DNA of 41,721 nucleotides from G713 sp034717835 (GCA_034717835.1 JAYELZ010000152.1:1-41721); one strand, 5' to 3'. Positions 23,762-32,097 are shown, counted from the stretch's first letter. Program-made: numbers and translations. The notes: generated by a model not told the origin, from the letters alone.

Positions 23762-25213
23762 GTGAAAAATCATGTGATTGGCTGGGAGAGCGAGCAACCA
23801 GTTCCCGACTATAGTTTTAACGATTATCTACACGCCCGCGCTGGACGGCTCTATTACGAAGAGCTGGATTTGGCGCAATTATTCGTGGGGGGACGGGAGG
23901 ATCAAGGGCTAGGCCGTACTCTCCCCAGCCCGCTAGAGATCATCTATCTACCCAAGATACGCGAGAAGATTGCGCGGATGCGCCAGCTCTTTGCGGAGGT
24001 GAGCGCCGAGGTGGGCTACGCCGGCGCTTTCCATTATGCTTATGCCTCCAAAGCCAACGCTGCGGAAGAGGTGCTCCGCACGGCGTTGGAATCTGGCGCG
24101 CATTACGAGATGTCTTCGGCGGTGGATGTGGAGATTGCGCGGTTAATGCTTGACGCAGGTAAATTGCTTCCAGAGCGTATGGTGATTTGCAATGGATTCA
24201 AAGGTGCCGGGACTGATTACGCGGCGCAGATCGTCCGGCTCAAACGGGAAGAGCATGATAATGTGATTCCTGTGGTGGAGGATAGAGGAGAGTTAGCTCC
24301 ACTGATCGCCTCCGGTCTGGATTTCGAGATGGGGTTGCGGCAGAAGTGCTACGGCCCGCATCTCGGGACAGCGGAGATGGATGAGGCCGATTCCCGTTTT
24401 GGCATGGATGTGGAGACCCTCTGGCAAGCCGCCCAGGAGATTGAACGGGCACCGCACCTCACCCTCAAGCTCTATCATGCCATGGTTGGCAGCCAGATCA
24501 CGAACGCTGATGATTTCCTCGCTTGGCTGGAAACCCCCATTGAGATTTACGCCCGTTTGCGGCAGCAACATCCCACACTCACCATCTTTGACTTTGGGGG
24601 CGGGATGCCGGTTCCCATGACGCTGGATTTCGACTTCGATTATCGCGCTTTTGTGCGCCGGCTGTTGAAGATGTTGCAGGCGGCTTGCCAACAGTATGAC
24701 GTTCCCGTCCCCGACGTGTTGGGTGAGTTCGGGCGTTATACTACGGCGGAACATGGAGCACACTTCTTCAAAATTGTCAGCGTGAAGGAAAATAACTCCG
24801 TGTTGCCCTGGTATCTCATCAACGGCTCGATTATGACTTCCTTCCCCGATATCTGGGCTTTGAGCGAACACTTTATCGTCTTGCCGCTGACACAGTTAGA
24901 TAAACCTTTCCGCCGCGTGCGGTTGGGGGGCATGACTTGCGATAGTGACGACATCTATCCCCCCAAAGGCAGTCTGGCGCCGCTCTATCTGCCGGTGGAG
25001 ACAGAAGATTTGTATGTTGGCTTTTTCGCCATCGGCGCCTATCAAGAGATGTTAGGCGGGGTAGGGGGGAGTAAACATTGTGTGCTGCCGGAGGCTAATG
25101 AATTGCTGATTGATCGGGATACGGAGGGGCAATATCAATTTCACGTTCTGCGGGGACAGATGTATACTGATGTTCTACGCAATCTAGGCTATTGGGGCTA
25201 TCAAGAGCTTTAG
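23762..25213 (+). CDS. Arginine-decarboxylase-like PLP enzyme (fold III, SpeA-like)
   Basis: 483 residues. The PLP-binding Lys97 lies in HYAYASKANAAEEV. Further marks are ESGAHYEMSSAVDVEIA, the phosphate-binding FDFGGGMP near 277, GEFGRYTTAEHGAHFFKI, and the second-barrel active-site Cys393-Asp394 in GMTCDSDDIYP. The CDSDD form is typical of biosynthetic arginine decarboxylase, but this protein is about 150 residues shorter than E. coli SpeA and lacks its helical inserts. Expected reaction: arginine to agmatine plus CO2, the entry to polyamine synthesis; diaminopimelate or another amino acid as substrate is possible. A GTG start at 23762 follows GTGAGGAGG. Its stop is 14 bases from the next gene, so it is probably co-transcribed with the stress cassette. 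Confidence 0.83.
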   Translation: MKNHVIGWESEQPVPDYSFNDYLHARAGRLYYEELDLAQLFVGGREDQGLGRTLPSPLEIIYLPKIREKIARMRQLFAEVSAEVGYAGAFHYAYASKANAAEEVLRTALESGAHYEMSSAVDVEIARLMLDAGKLLPERMVICNGFKGAGTDYAAQIVRLKREEHDNVIPVVEDRGELAPLIASGLDFEMGLRQKCYGPHLGTAEMDEADSRFGMDVETLWQAAQEIERAPHLTLKLYHAMVGSQITNADDFLAWLETPIEIYARLRQQHPTLTIFDFGGGMPVPMTLDFDFDYRAFVRRLLKMLQAACQQYDVPVPDVLGEFGRYTTAEHGAHFFKIVSVKENNSVLPWYLINGSIMTSFPDIWALSEHFIVLPLTQLDKPFRRVRLGGMTCDSDDIYPPKGSLAPLYLPVETEDLYVGFFAIGAYQEMLGGVGGSKHCVLPEANELLIDRDTEGQYQFHVLRGQMYTDVLRNLGYWGYQEL

Positions 25214-25227
25214 GATGGGAGCCGTTC

Positions 25228-26850
25228 ATGGATAAATTGAATCGCACGCGCATAATTTTTATTGTTATTGTCGGGCTGGCCTTACTGGTTGTTTGTGGCG
25301 CGGTGGCCTTTAACTTCATCAAAGGCTTGACTACGCCCGACAGCACTCCGACTCCGGTTGTCAGCGGCGGGCCGGGCAATCCCACGCCGGTGGTTTCCTT
25401 GGAGTCTCCCGCGCCGATTTTTGCTGCTGATTACGAGCCGGATGATGAGTTGCCGACCTATATCTGTGGCGCTGATGCGTTTGGTAGCTATTTCACCTTG
25501 CAGCAGATGCAGCAGTCGGGGCAGGACGTCAAGCACGGTTTTCATCTGGGCATTGTGCCCTTTTATCTGGATGATGACCCGGCCTATACGGTTTCGGAGG
25601 AACAGCGCACCGCGCTCTTGGAAAACGGAGTATGGGATTGTTTGCTGACCACCTTAGATTCGGTGGCGCTCACCAGTCCCGGTATCGTGACCGCTATCGT
25701 GGATGAGAGCGCGGGCGCTGACCAGCTCTGGGGCCGTGACATCAATACGCTCAATGCTTTGAAGGGCGCGCGGATCGCTTTCTCGCGCGGCAGCGTAGGC
25801 GAGTATTTTGTCTACTACGCGCTCTCCATTGCCCGGCTCAATCCGCGTTTTGATGTGACGCTTCTGCCGCAGGATAGCGTTGTGGCCGCCGTCGAGACCT
25901 TCAACGCTGGCGGGGCGGATGCGGTGGCCGGCTGGGAACCAGATATTTACGATGCTGAGAAGAGCGGGGGTCAACCGCTCCTAAGTTCCAAGCAGCTGCG
26001 GATTGTGATTGACGTGATCGTCACCTCTCGGCAATCCGTTGCTCAACGAGCTGCTCAGGTACAACTGTTCCACGATGCTTGGTTTGCTACGCTGAAAGAT
26101 CAAGTGGAGGATTTGGATTGGGCCGCCGACCAGATCGCGGCTTGGGGGCACAATGATTGGAGTTTCGTCTATCCAGATAGCGCCCGCGAAGATTTGGAAC
26201 TCTGGTTGGAGAATGTGGCGCAAGCAGATTTGAGCGATAACACAGCAGTCATGCGTGACCTGGCCCCGCTCACCAATCGTATACAGATTGCGCAACGGGT
26301 CTGGGCCGCTTCCGGGCTGGAGGTTGTGGATGGCGAGGTGGACGATTTGGTGGAACCGGGTTTTGTCTCCCGCTCCGCAGCTCAGGCTAACTTGCAAGCC
26401 CAGGGGGATCCGATCAATGATACCTTCTCCATTTCCACCAAATTAGATGTCTCTAATATGGACGCCGCCACGGCGGAAACCCTGGTCATCTTACCCTGCC
26501 GCCGGTTTGCCTTCCTGCCAGAATCCACGGAACTGACCCTAGAGTCACGGCGTATTCTAGATGAATGTGTGATGCCCACCTTGTCGCAGAGCGTCGGCTT
26601 GCTCCTGGAGGTGAAAGGCTCCTCCGCCTGGCCGGGGCCTCCGGGGACTTATAGCAAAGAAGGGATTTTGGAGTTCGCCGAAGCACGGGCGCAATCGGTG
26701 GTGGATTATCTGGTCTCGCAGGGCATTGATAGGGCGCGCTTTATAGTCACGGGCACTCTACCGCCTGAAGGGCATTGGGAGACTGAAGATCCGACGTTGC
26801 AGGCGGAAGATCGGTATGTGGAGATGACGCTGGTCACCATGGGGCGCTGA
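25228..26850 (+). CDS. Membrane-anchored solute-binding (NMT1/SsuA-like) and OmpA-like fusion protein
   Basis: 540 residues. An N-terminal membrane anchor (about 8-32) is followed by a Thr/Pro-rich linker. The solute-binding domain covers residues ~65-370: HGFHLGIVPFYLDDD, LTTLDSVALTSPG, LKGARIAFSRGSVGEYFVYYALS, ETFNAGGADAVAGWEPDI, as in taurine/sulfonate/NMT1-type binding proteins. A C-terminal OmpA-like peptidoglycan-binding domain covers ~420-540: RRFAFLPESTELTLESRRIL, ARAQSVVDYLVSQGIDRARF, RYVEMTLV. The Arg of the OmpA peptide site (ARAQ) is present, but the usual Asp of GHTD is replaced (KGSSAW). No permease or ATPase is adjacent, so the binding domain is more likely a sensor than an importer part. 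ATG 25228 has GGGAG six bases upstream. Confidence 0.86.
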   Translation: MDKLNRTRIIFIVIVGLALLVVCGAVAFNFIKGLTTPDSTPTPVVSGGPGNPTPVVSLESPAPIFAADYEPDDELPTYICGADAFGSYFTLQQMQQSGQDVKHGFHLGIVPFYLDDDPAYTVSEEQRTALLENGVWDCLLTTLDSVALTSPGIVTAIVDESAGADQLWGRDINTLNALKGARIAFSRGSVGEYFVYYALSIARLNPRFDVTLLPQDSVVAAVETFNAGGADAVAGWEPDIYDAEKSGGQPLLSSKQLRIVIDVIVTSRQSVAQRAAQVQLFHDAWFATLKDQVEDLDWAADQIAAWGHNDWSFVYPDSAREDLELWLENVAQADLSDNTAVMRDLAPLTNRIQIAQRVWAASGLEVVDGEVDDLVEPGFVSRSAAQANLQAQGDPINDTFSISTKLDVSNMDAATAETLVILPCRRFAFLPESTELTLESRRILDECVMPTLSQSVGLLLEVKGSSAWPGPPGTYSKEGILEFAEARAQSVVDYLVSQGIDRARFIVTGTLPPEGHWETEDPTLQAEDRYVEMTLVTMGR

Positions 26851-26867
26851 GCTCTATTCGTAACTTG

Positions 26868-27015
26868 GCTTGTCATTCCGAGCGGAGTGCGTAGAGCAAA
26901 GCGCGGCGCACGAAGTCGAGGAATCTGCCGCGCCCGCTCAACCACCATCTGCATCACGCATGGAAGATTCCTCAACTGCACTCCGCTGCGCTACGTTTAG
27001 CTCGGAATGACAAGC
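26868..27015. repeat. 148-bp imperfect palindrome (REP/MITE-like)
   Basis: GCTTGTCATTCCGAGC (26868-26883) is matched exactly in inverse by GCTCGGAATGACAAGC (27000-27015). Inner segments GAGGAATCT and AGATTCCTC also pair. It carries no ORF of its own and lies between the OmpA-fusion and VWA-fusion genes. Comparable TCATTCCGAGC-ended elements are widespread in bacterial genomes. Confidence 0.82.
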
Positions 27016-27113
27016 TGGTTATTTATGATAGTTTTTAACCGTACTAATTTGCTGTAAACTGATGTTAAAATCTCTAATGCACCTCCATTAATCAATTATC
27101 ACGGGTGAAAACG

Positions 27114-28781
27114 ATGATCTGCAAAATAAAACCTCGTAAAATCCTACTACTGGTGGCGGCGCTAGGTCTGTTGGCCGTTGCGTGTAATTCTTGTGCGCTC
27201 TTTACTGATGATGAGCCGCCGCGTAATGCCACGGTGATAGCCGTCACGGCCAACAGTAGTTTAGCTCCCTGGTTGAGTACGGCCGTGGGGAATTTCAACG
27301 CGGAGCGACAGGAGACGCCGGACGGTAACCCTATCCACGTCCAACTGGAGCTGGTGGAAGCGGGACAGGCGGTGGTAGATATAGCGGCGGGTAATTCCGC
27401 ACCCGGCTTGTGGATCCCGGATGACCAAGTTTGGGTTGATCTCCTGGCCGATAAGGGTACCGCTAGTTTCCAGGGTGATTGTCGCAGTGTGGCGGAGAGC
27501 CCGCTGGTCATCGCGCTCTGGCGTCCGATAGCCGAGTCGTTGGGCTGGCCGGGGCGGTCCCTCGGCTGGTTGGACGTGGGGAGTCTGGCCGCCGACCCTT
27601 CCGCTTGGAACTATTACAGCGGCGGCCAATTCGGGGAAACCTTGCAGTTGGGGCATACGCACCCCGGCTTATCCGGCTCTGGCGTCGGGACCCTGCTCGC
27701 GCTCGTCCAGGCTGCGGAGTCGGAGACGGAGGCCGTGGAGGCTAACGTGGTGGAAAAACCGGTGGTGCAGGCTTCGGTGAGCGCCTTTGAAGCCGCGGTC
27801 GCTTGGTTTAGCAGCAGCACCAACGAATTGGGACGGACGATGAGCGAGCGGGGCACTGATTATCTGGGCGCGGCGGTGATGTACGAGAGCACGGTGGTGT
27901 ATTACGGCGCGGGCAATCCCAACATTGTGCCCATCTACCCTTTTGAGGGCACTTTTGTGGCGCAGCATCCGGCTTGTATAAACAACGGCGCCACCGCTGC
28001 AGAGCAAGCGGCTGCGCAGCTATTCCGCGAGTATTTGCTGGCAGAAGAGGCGCAACAGTTGGCGTTGACCAACGGTCTGCGCCCGGTCAACGCTGCCGTA
28101 CCGCTCGGCGCGCCATTAGACGCCGAGCACGGAGTTGATCTTGAGCAGCCGGTGGTGATTTTCAACTCTCCGCGTGTGGAGACCGTCTACGCGGTGCAGG
28201 ACCTCTGGAAAGCAGCGCGCAAAGATGTGAATCTGGTCATGGTACTGGACGTTTCTGGTAGCATGGGGGGTGACAAATTGCGAAGTGCGCAGACAGCCGC
28301 CGTCCAGTTTGTGAACCAGATGGGAGAAGATGATTACATCAGTATTGTAGCCTTCTCCACGACCTCTAGAATTTTGGTTGCCCATAAGAAGGTGGGGGAG
28401 GAGCGTCAGCGAGTCATCAATGTGCTCCAGAACTTGGAGGCGGATGATTACACGGCTTTCTACGACGCGCTGGGTGATGCGTCCAGTATCTTGGCTAAAA
28501 CTAACTCCTCCGAGACTAGTAATGCCATCGTCGCGCTGACGGATGGCTTGGATAACAGCAGCGTCAACTATGCTTTTGACCAGACGTTGATTGAGGTGGC
28601 CACCGCGCATAACACCACCATCTGCACCATCGCCTATGGCAATGACGCCGATGAACAAATCCTAGTCGAATTGGCATTGCAAGCCCATGGCAACTTCTAT
28701 CATGGTGATGAAGCAAGTATTGAGACCATCTATCAGGAGATGTCAGCGGCTTTTGGAGGCAGTGTCGGTGTGGGGCGGTGA
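27114..28781 (+). CDS. Lipoprotein with solute-binding domain fused to a VWA domain
   Basis: 555 residues. The N-terminal signal ends at a probable lipid-modified Cys24 (LLAVACNSC; the lipobox is slightly atypical). Residues ~35-340 form a family-11-like solute-binding domain (TANSSLAPWLSTAVGNFN, LWIPDDQVW, SPLVIALWRP, HTHPGLSGSGVGTLLAL, YPFEGTFVAQHP). Residues ~374-545 form a von Willebrand A domain with an intact MIDAS: DVSGS at 379-383, the Thr in DDYTAFYD and the Asp in LTDGLDN. The MIDAS predicts a metal-dependent protein-protein contact. This and the preceding gene form a pair of different solute-binding domains on different anchors. ATG 27114 is chosen; GTG 27105 is possible. No strong ribosome-binding site is seen. 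Confidence 0.88.
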   Translation: MICKIKPRKILLLVAALGLLAVACNSCALFTDDEPPRNATVIAVTANSSLAPWLSTAVGNFNAERQETPDGNPIHVQLELVEAGQAVVDIAAGNSAPGLWIPDDQVWVDLLADKGTASFQGDCRSVAESPLVIALWRPIAESLGWPGRSLGWLDVGSLAADPSAWNYYSGGQFGETLQLGHTHPGLSGSGVGTLLALVQAAESETEAVEANVVEKPVVQASVSAFEAAVAWFSSSTNELGRTMSERGTDYLGAAVMYESTVVYYGAGNPNIVPIYPFEGTFVAQHPACINNGATAAEQAAAQLFREYLLAEEAQQLALTNGLRPVNAAVPLGAPLDAEHGVDLEQPVVIFNSPRVETVYAVQDLWKAARKDVNLVMVLDVSGSMGGDKLRSAQTAAVQFVNQMGEDDYISIVAFSTTSRILVAHKKVGEERQRVINVLQNLEADDYTAFYDALGDASSILAKTNSSETSNAIVALTDGLDNSSVNYAFDQTLIEVATAHNTTICTIAYGNDADEQILVELALQAHGNFYHGDEASIETIYQEMSAAFGGSVGVGR

Positions 28782-28957
28782 TTTTGTTTCGCTGGTTGGT
28801 TTAAGTTCAAGGTTGTTCGCCAGCAGAGGAGGGGTGTCTCTATGGGGAGTTGAAATTTTATCTGTTAGCACTAGAATCCAATTTGCGGTACAGGTTACGT
28901 GAAAAGTTAGCACGATAATCCATAATTAACTCAAATTAAGCTAAAGGAGATTTACAG

Positions 28958-29632
28958 ATGGCAACGCTATTAGAAAAAGTATCGACGTTAATTTCTGCTA
29001 ATCTACATTCCTTGGTAGATCAGGCTCTCAAGACCAACAGTCTGGCGGTGATCGACCAATACATCCGCCAGGTAGAGGATAGCCTGGATGATTTGGAGGA
29101 TGCCGCGGCTACGGTAGGCGGCGAGGTCAAATCACTCCGGCGCAAATTAAATGACTTGGAGCAGAAAGAGGATGAACTGGATCAGGCCGTCAACGCCTTC
29201 TTAATGGAGGGTAACGAGGAGACCGCGGTCGCAGTTCAGAGCCGGCTTAACAGCACCCAGCGTTTGATCGCGACTTATAAGGAACAGGCCACGCGCCTGC
29301 ACGGAGAGTACCAGAAACTCTTGGGTGCCAAAGTGAAATTGGAAGCGCGTCTCGCCACGATGAAACAGCAGCGCGAAGAGCTCCAGGCCTTGCAGGAACT
29401 GGCTAAGAGCAAGGAGGTGGCGGTTGAGGCGATGCGTGGGTTGGATGATCTGATGGGGGCCGGAGATACGGATATCAGCCGGATGGCCGAGAGTATCTAC
29501 GCCCGCTTGGATAAAGCCTCCACGGCCACCGAGATGCGGGCGACCAGTTTGGATGAGCAGATAGATGGAGTGTTAGATCGCAGCACCATTGATGCTCAAT
29601 TATTGGCACGCAAAGAGAAACTTGGCTTGTAG
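28958..29632 (+). CDS. pspA: PspA/IM30-family membrane-stress protein
   Basis: 224 residues, nearly all helical and coiled coil, matching PspA/IM30 in length and pattern: an N-terminal amphipathic stretch (LLEKVSTLISANLHSLVDQAL), then long heptad-rich helices (LRRKLNDLEQKEDELDQAV, LLGAKVKLEARLATMKQQRE), and the C-terminal segment EMRATSLDEQIDGVLDRS. PspA proteins polymerise on the inner face of the cytoplasmic membrane, related to ESCRT-III, and stabilise damaged membrane. An excellent AAAGGAG lies seven bases before the ATG. There is no pspF, pspB or pspC nearby; the neighbours are binding-domain fusion proteins and a membrane coiled-coil protein. Confidence 0.92.
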   Translation: MATLLEKVSTLISANLHSLVDQALKTNSLAVIDQYIRQVEDSLDDLEDAAATVGGEVKSLRRKLNDLEQKEDELDQAVNAFLMEGNEETAVAVQSRLNSTQRLIATYKEQATRLHGEYQKLLGAKVKLEARLATMKQQREELQALQELAKSKEVAVEAMRGLDDLMGAGDTDISRMAESIYARLDKASTATEMRATSLDEQIDGVLDRSTIDAQLLARKEKLGL

Positions 29633-29723
29633 TGAGTAGTCGAATAGTCCACTGGCCGGTTAGTCGTGGCCTAGTCGTTTCAGTCTGGCACGCAGGCTTA
29701 GCTGACTAAATATAAGGGGGGCC

Positions 29724-29769
29724 GCAACCGCTAGGTAATCAATTAGCAGCAGGATTGTCTGGCGGTTGC
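29724..29769 (+). promoter_or_regulatory. Leader hairpin just upstream of the membrane coiled-coil gene
   Basis: GCAACCGC (29724-29731) pairs with GCGGTTGC (29762-29769), and AATC pairs with GATT inside. The stem ends seven bases before the ATG, occupying the place of a Shine-Dalgarno sequence, which is otherwise not visible. It may regulate translation. Confidence 0.45.
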
Positions 29770-29776
29770 TAAAATT

Positions 29777-30610
29777 ATGTCCAGTATTCGTTCGGAATTA
29801 CAGGAGCAAGCTCAAAACGCCATTATACAATACGCCATCTTCCGTTGGGAGAGCGCGGTAGTGATAGCCGGTACCATTTTATTGCTGGCCTTCTTCCCCC
29901 ATCCCTTCACGTGGTGGCCAGCCTGGATCTGGTTGCTGTTAGGTATATTGGGAGTGGCCGCTATTATCTATACCAGTGTCACCGATGCCTCCGCTAATGG
30001 GCGGATGTTGCGAGAACTCTACCAAGAGCGCTTCAACCCTCGGCGCATCAAGGACCAGGGCCTGCGCGCGGACGTGGAGACTGCGTTAGCATATCAAAGC
30101 AGCATTGAAGAGCAGGTGCAGCAACGCGACGGCGATGTGCTACGGGAGCGGTTGGAAGATACCGCCAATCGTCTCAGCGAGTGGGTCGCTAACATCTACC
30201 AGCTTGCTTTGCAGCTGGATGCTTACCGGCATGATACACTCTTGGCGCGCGAGTGGCAGACGGTGCCGCAAGAGGTCCAGGAATGGACTACTCGCCGCGC
30301 GCAGGAAGCAGATTCTCACGTGCAGCAAGAGTTAGATGAAGTTTTGGAGAGCAAACAGAAGCAACTGGAACTCCTCCAGCAATTGCGGCGGCGCATGAAA
30401 AGAGCTGAGCTGCAAATGGAGCAGAGTTTGACCGCTCTAGCCACCATCTACAACCAATTGCATCTTATCGACATCCAGGAGCTGGATAGCGGGCGTTCCC
30501 AGCGGCTGCAAGAGGGTATCCAAGAACAGGTGGAGCGACTCAATGACTTAATCGGCAGTATCAACGAAGTGTACGATTATCACACAGCAAGGGGCGGGGT
30601 GACGGTTTGA
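29777..30610 (+). CDS. Two-helix membrane protein with long cytoplasmic coiled coil (PspA-linked, unrecognised family)
   Basis: 277 residues; I do not recognise the family. Two hydrophobic helices form a hairpin (about 24-41 and 46-66: VVIAGTILLLAFF, WIWLLLGILGVAAIIY). A ~200-residue Glu/Gln/Arg-rich region with heptad character follows (VQQRDGDVLRERLEDTANRL, LDEVLESKQKQLELLQQLRR). It is probably a membrane-anchored coiled-coil protein with its helical part in the cytoplasm. Lying 144 bases after pspA, it may be the membrane docking partner, a role PspB/PspC play elsewhere; that is inference. The tail YDYHTARGGVTV is short and unstructured. Confidence 0.75.
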   Translation: MSSIRSELQEQAQNAIIQYAIFRWESAVVIAGTILLLAFFPHPFTWWPAWIWLLLGILGVAAIIYTSVTDASANGRMLRELYQERFNPRRIKDQGLRADVETALAYQSSIEEQVQQRDGDVLRERLEDTANRLSEWVANIYQLALQLDAYRHDTLLAREWQTVPQEVQEWTTRRAQEADSHVQQELDEVLESKQKQLELLQQLRRRMKRAELQMEQSLTALATIYNQLHLIDIQELDSGRSQRLQEGIQEQVERLNDLIGSINEVYDYHTARGGVTV

Positions 30611-30653
30611 GATAGTCATTAGCCCATACCTTTTCTTGCAATTGCGCCGTTTT

Positions 30654-30692
30654 TTATTTTTCCGCGTTCATCCGCGCTAGTCCGTGTCCAAT
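30654..30692. repeat. Dispersed repeat block before obg
   Basis: TTTTTCCGCGTTCATCCGCG followed by CTAGTCCGTGTCC, an intergenic repeat block related to those at 3299-3376 (CGGATTAGCACGG read in inverse). Confidence 0.5.
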
Positions 30693-30708
30693 TTTATTGT
30701 ACGTGTAG

Positions 30709-30736
30709 TTGACTTTCGGTTCGCCTGCGGTAGACT
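30709..30736 (+). promoter_or_regulatory. Promoter of obg, probably giving a leaderless or near-leaderless mRNA
   Basis: TTGACT (30709-30714), a 16-base spacer and TAGACT (30731-30736). The expected start of transcription, about seven bases after the -10, falls at or next to the ATG at 30746, and no Shine-Dalgarno is present. Confidence 0.6.
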
Positions 30737-30745
30737 TGTTGCATT

Positions 30746-32017
30746 ATGTACTATGATGAAGTAGAAATCTATGTCAAAGGTGGGCACGGCGGCAATGGAG
30801 CCGTCGCTTTTCGTCGTGAGAAATATATACCTTATGGTGGCCCGTCAGGCGGCAATGGCGGCCGTGGCGGGGACGTGATCCTGGTAGCCACGCGCCACCG
30901 CAACACGCTCTTCCATCTGCGTCACCGCCATAAGTTCGTGGCTGATAGTGGTGAACATGGTCGTGCCAAGCAGCAATACGGTGCCGACGCGGAAGATCTG
31001 TTAATCGAAGTGCCGACCGGCACATTGGTCACAGGAAAGGAGAGCGGAGCGATTCTGGCCGACTTGACGGAGCATGAACAGCGTTTTGTGATTGCCCGTG
31101 GCGGCAAAGGCGGACGAGGCAATATGCACTTCGCCACTTCCACCCGTCAAACTCCCCGCATCTCAGAAAGAGGCGATCCAGGCGAGGAACGCGATGTGAG
31201 GTTGGAACTCAAGCTGTTGGCCGATATTGGGCTGGTGGGCAAGCCGAACGCCGGCAAGTCCACCTTACTTTCGGTGACTACTTCAGCGGAGCCGAAAATT
31301 GCGGCCTATCCCTTCACCACGTTACAGCCGAACTTGGGTGTGGTAGCGTTGGATGCCCAAACCACCTTCGTGATGGCGGACGTGCCCGGTTTAATTGAGG
31401 GCGCCAGTGAAGGTAAAGGGCTGGGACATGAATTTTTGCGACATATCGAGCGTACCGGTGTTTTAATTCACATGATCGATGGCACCGTTCCCGATCCGGT
31501 TGCTGATTTCAAAGCCATCAATGCGGAGTTGTCCTCTTTTGGGCATAAGTTGATGGATAAGCAACAACTGGTGGCGGTCAACAAACTGGACATGCCCCAG
31601 GCTGCGGAACGCTTTCCAGCAATTAAAGCTGCTATTGAGGAATTGGGTTACCCGGTGCTGGGGATTTCGGCCATCACGCATCAAGGAGTGCGCCAATTGC
31701 TGGGCCGTGCGCTCCAAATGCTGGAGGAACTGCCGGCACCAGAACCGCAAGTGCCAACTCCGGTGGTAATCCGTCCAGATACCCCAGGCAAGGAGTTTAC
31801 TGTTGAGCGATCGTTTGATGGTTTCTGGGTAGTTGCTGGGGGGAAAATTGAGCGGGCAGTCCAACGGACTAATCTCGTCCAGCCAGAGAGCGTGATGCGC
31901 CTGCATCGTTATTTGAAGAGCAAGGGCGTGCTTGATAAATTACGCCAGCTGGGTGTCCAGGAGGGTGACCTGGTGCGTATCGGCGAGTATGAGTTGGAGT
32001 GGCGCAGCCACGATTAG
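30746..32017 (+). CDS. obg: Obg/CgtA GTPase, ribosome assembly
   Basis: 423 residues with the three Obg domains. The Gly-rich N-terminal Obg fold comes first (VKGGHGGNGAVAFRREKYIPYGGPSGGNGGRGGDV). The G domain follows, with G1 GKPNAGKST, the switch region YPFTTLQPNLG, G3 DVPGLIEGA and G4 NKLD. The C-terminal OCT domain (~340-423) has EFTVERSFDGFWVVAGGKIER. It binds GTP/GDP slowly and acts in 50S assembly and the stringent response. Single-gene transcript: own promoter, probable near-leaderless start, and a strong terminator after the stop. Confidence 0.97.
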   Translation: MYYDEVEIYVKGGHGGNGAVAFRREKYIPYGGPSGGNGGRGGDVILVATRHRNTLFHLRHRHKFVADSGEHGRAKQQYGADAEDLLIEVPTGTLVTGKESGAILADLTEHEQRFVIARGGKGGRGNMHFATSTRQTPRISERGDPGEERDVRLELKLLADIGLVGKPNAGKSTLLSVTTSAEPKIAAYPFTTLQPNLGVVALDAQTTFVMADVPGLIEGASEGKGLGHEFLRHIERTGVLIHMIDGTVPDPVADFKAINAELSSFGHKLMDKQQLVAVNKLDMPQAAERFPAIKAAIEELGYPVLGISAITHQGVRQLLGRALQMLEELPAPEPQVPTPVVIRPDTPGKEFTVERSFDGFWVVAGGKIERAVQRTNLVQPESVMRLHRYLKSKGVLDKLRQLGVQEGDLVRIGEYELEWRSHD

Positions 32018-32037
32018 TGAACTTAGATAGAATAACG

Positions 32038-32074
32038 AACCCCTCCGCTGGATCATCCAGGGGAGGGGTTTTTT
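32038..32074 (+). terminator. Rho-independent terminator of obg
   Basis: AACCCCTCC-G-CTGG pairs with CCAG-G-GGAGGGGTT around ATCAT, followed by TTTTTT (to 32074). Begins 20 bases after the obg stop. Confidence 0.93.
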
Positions 32075-32097
32075 AGTAGGAATTTCGTTAAAATCAA

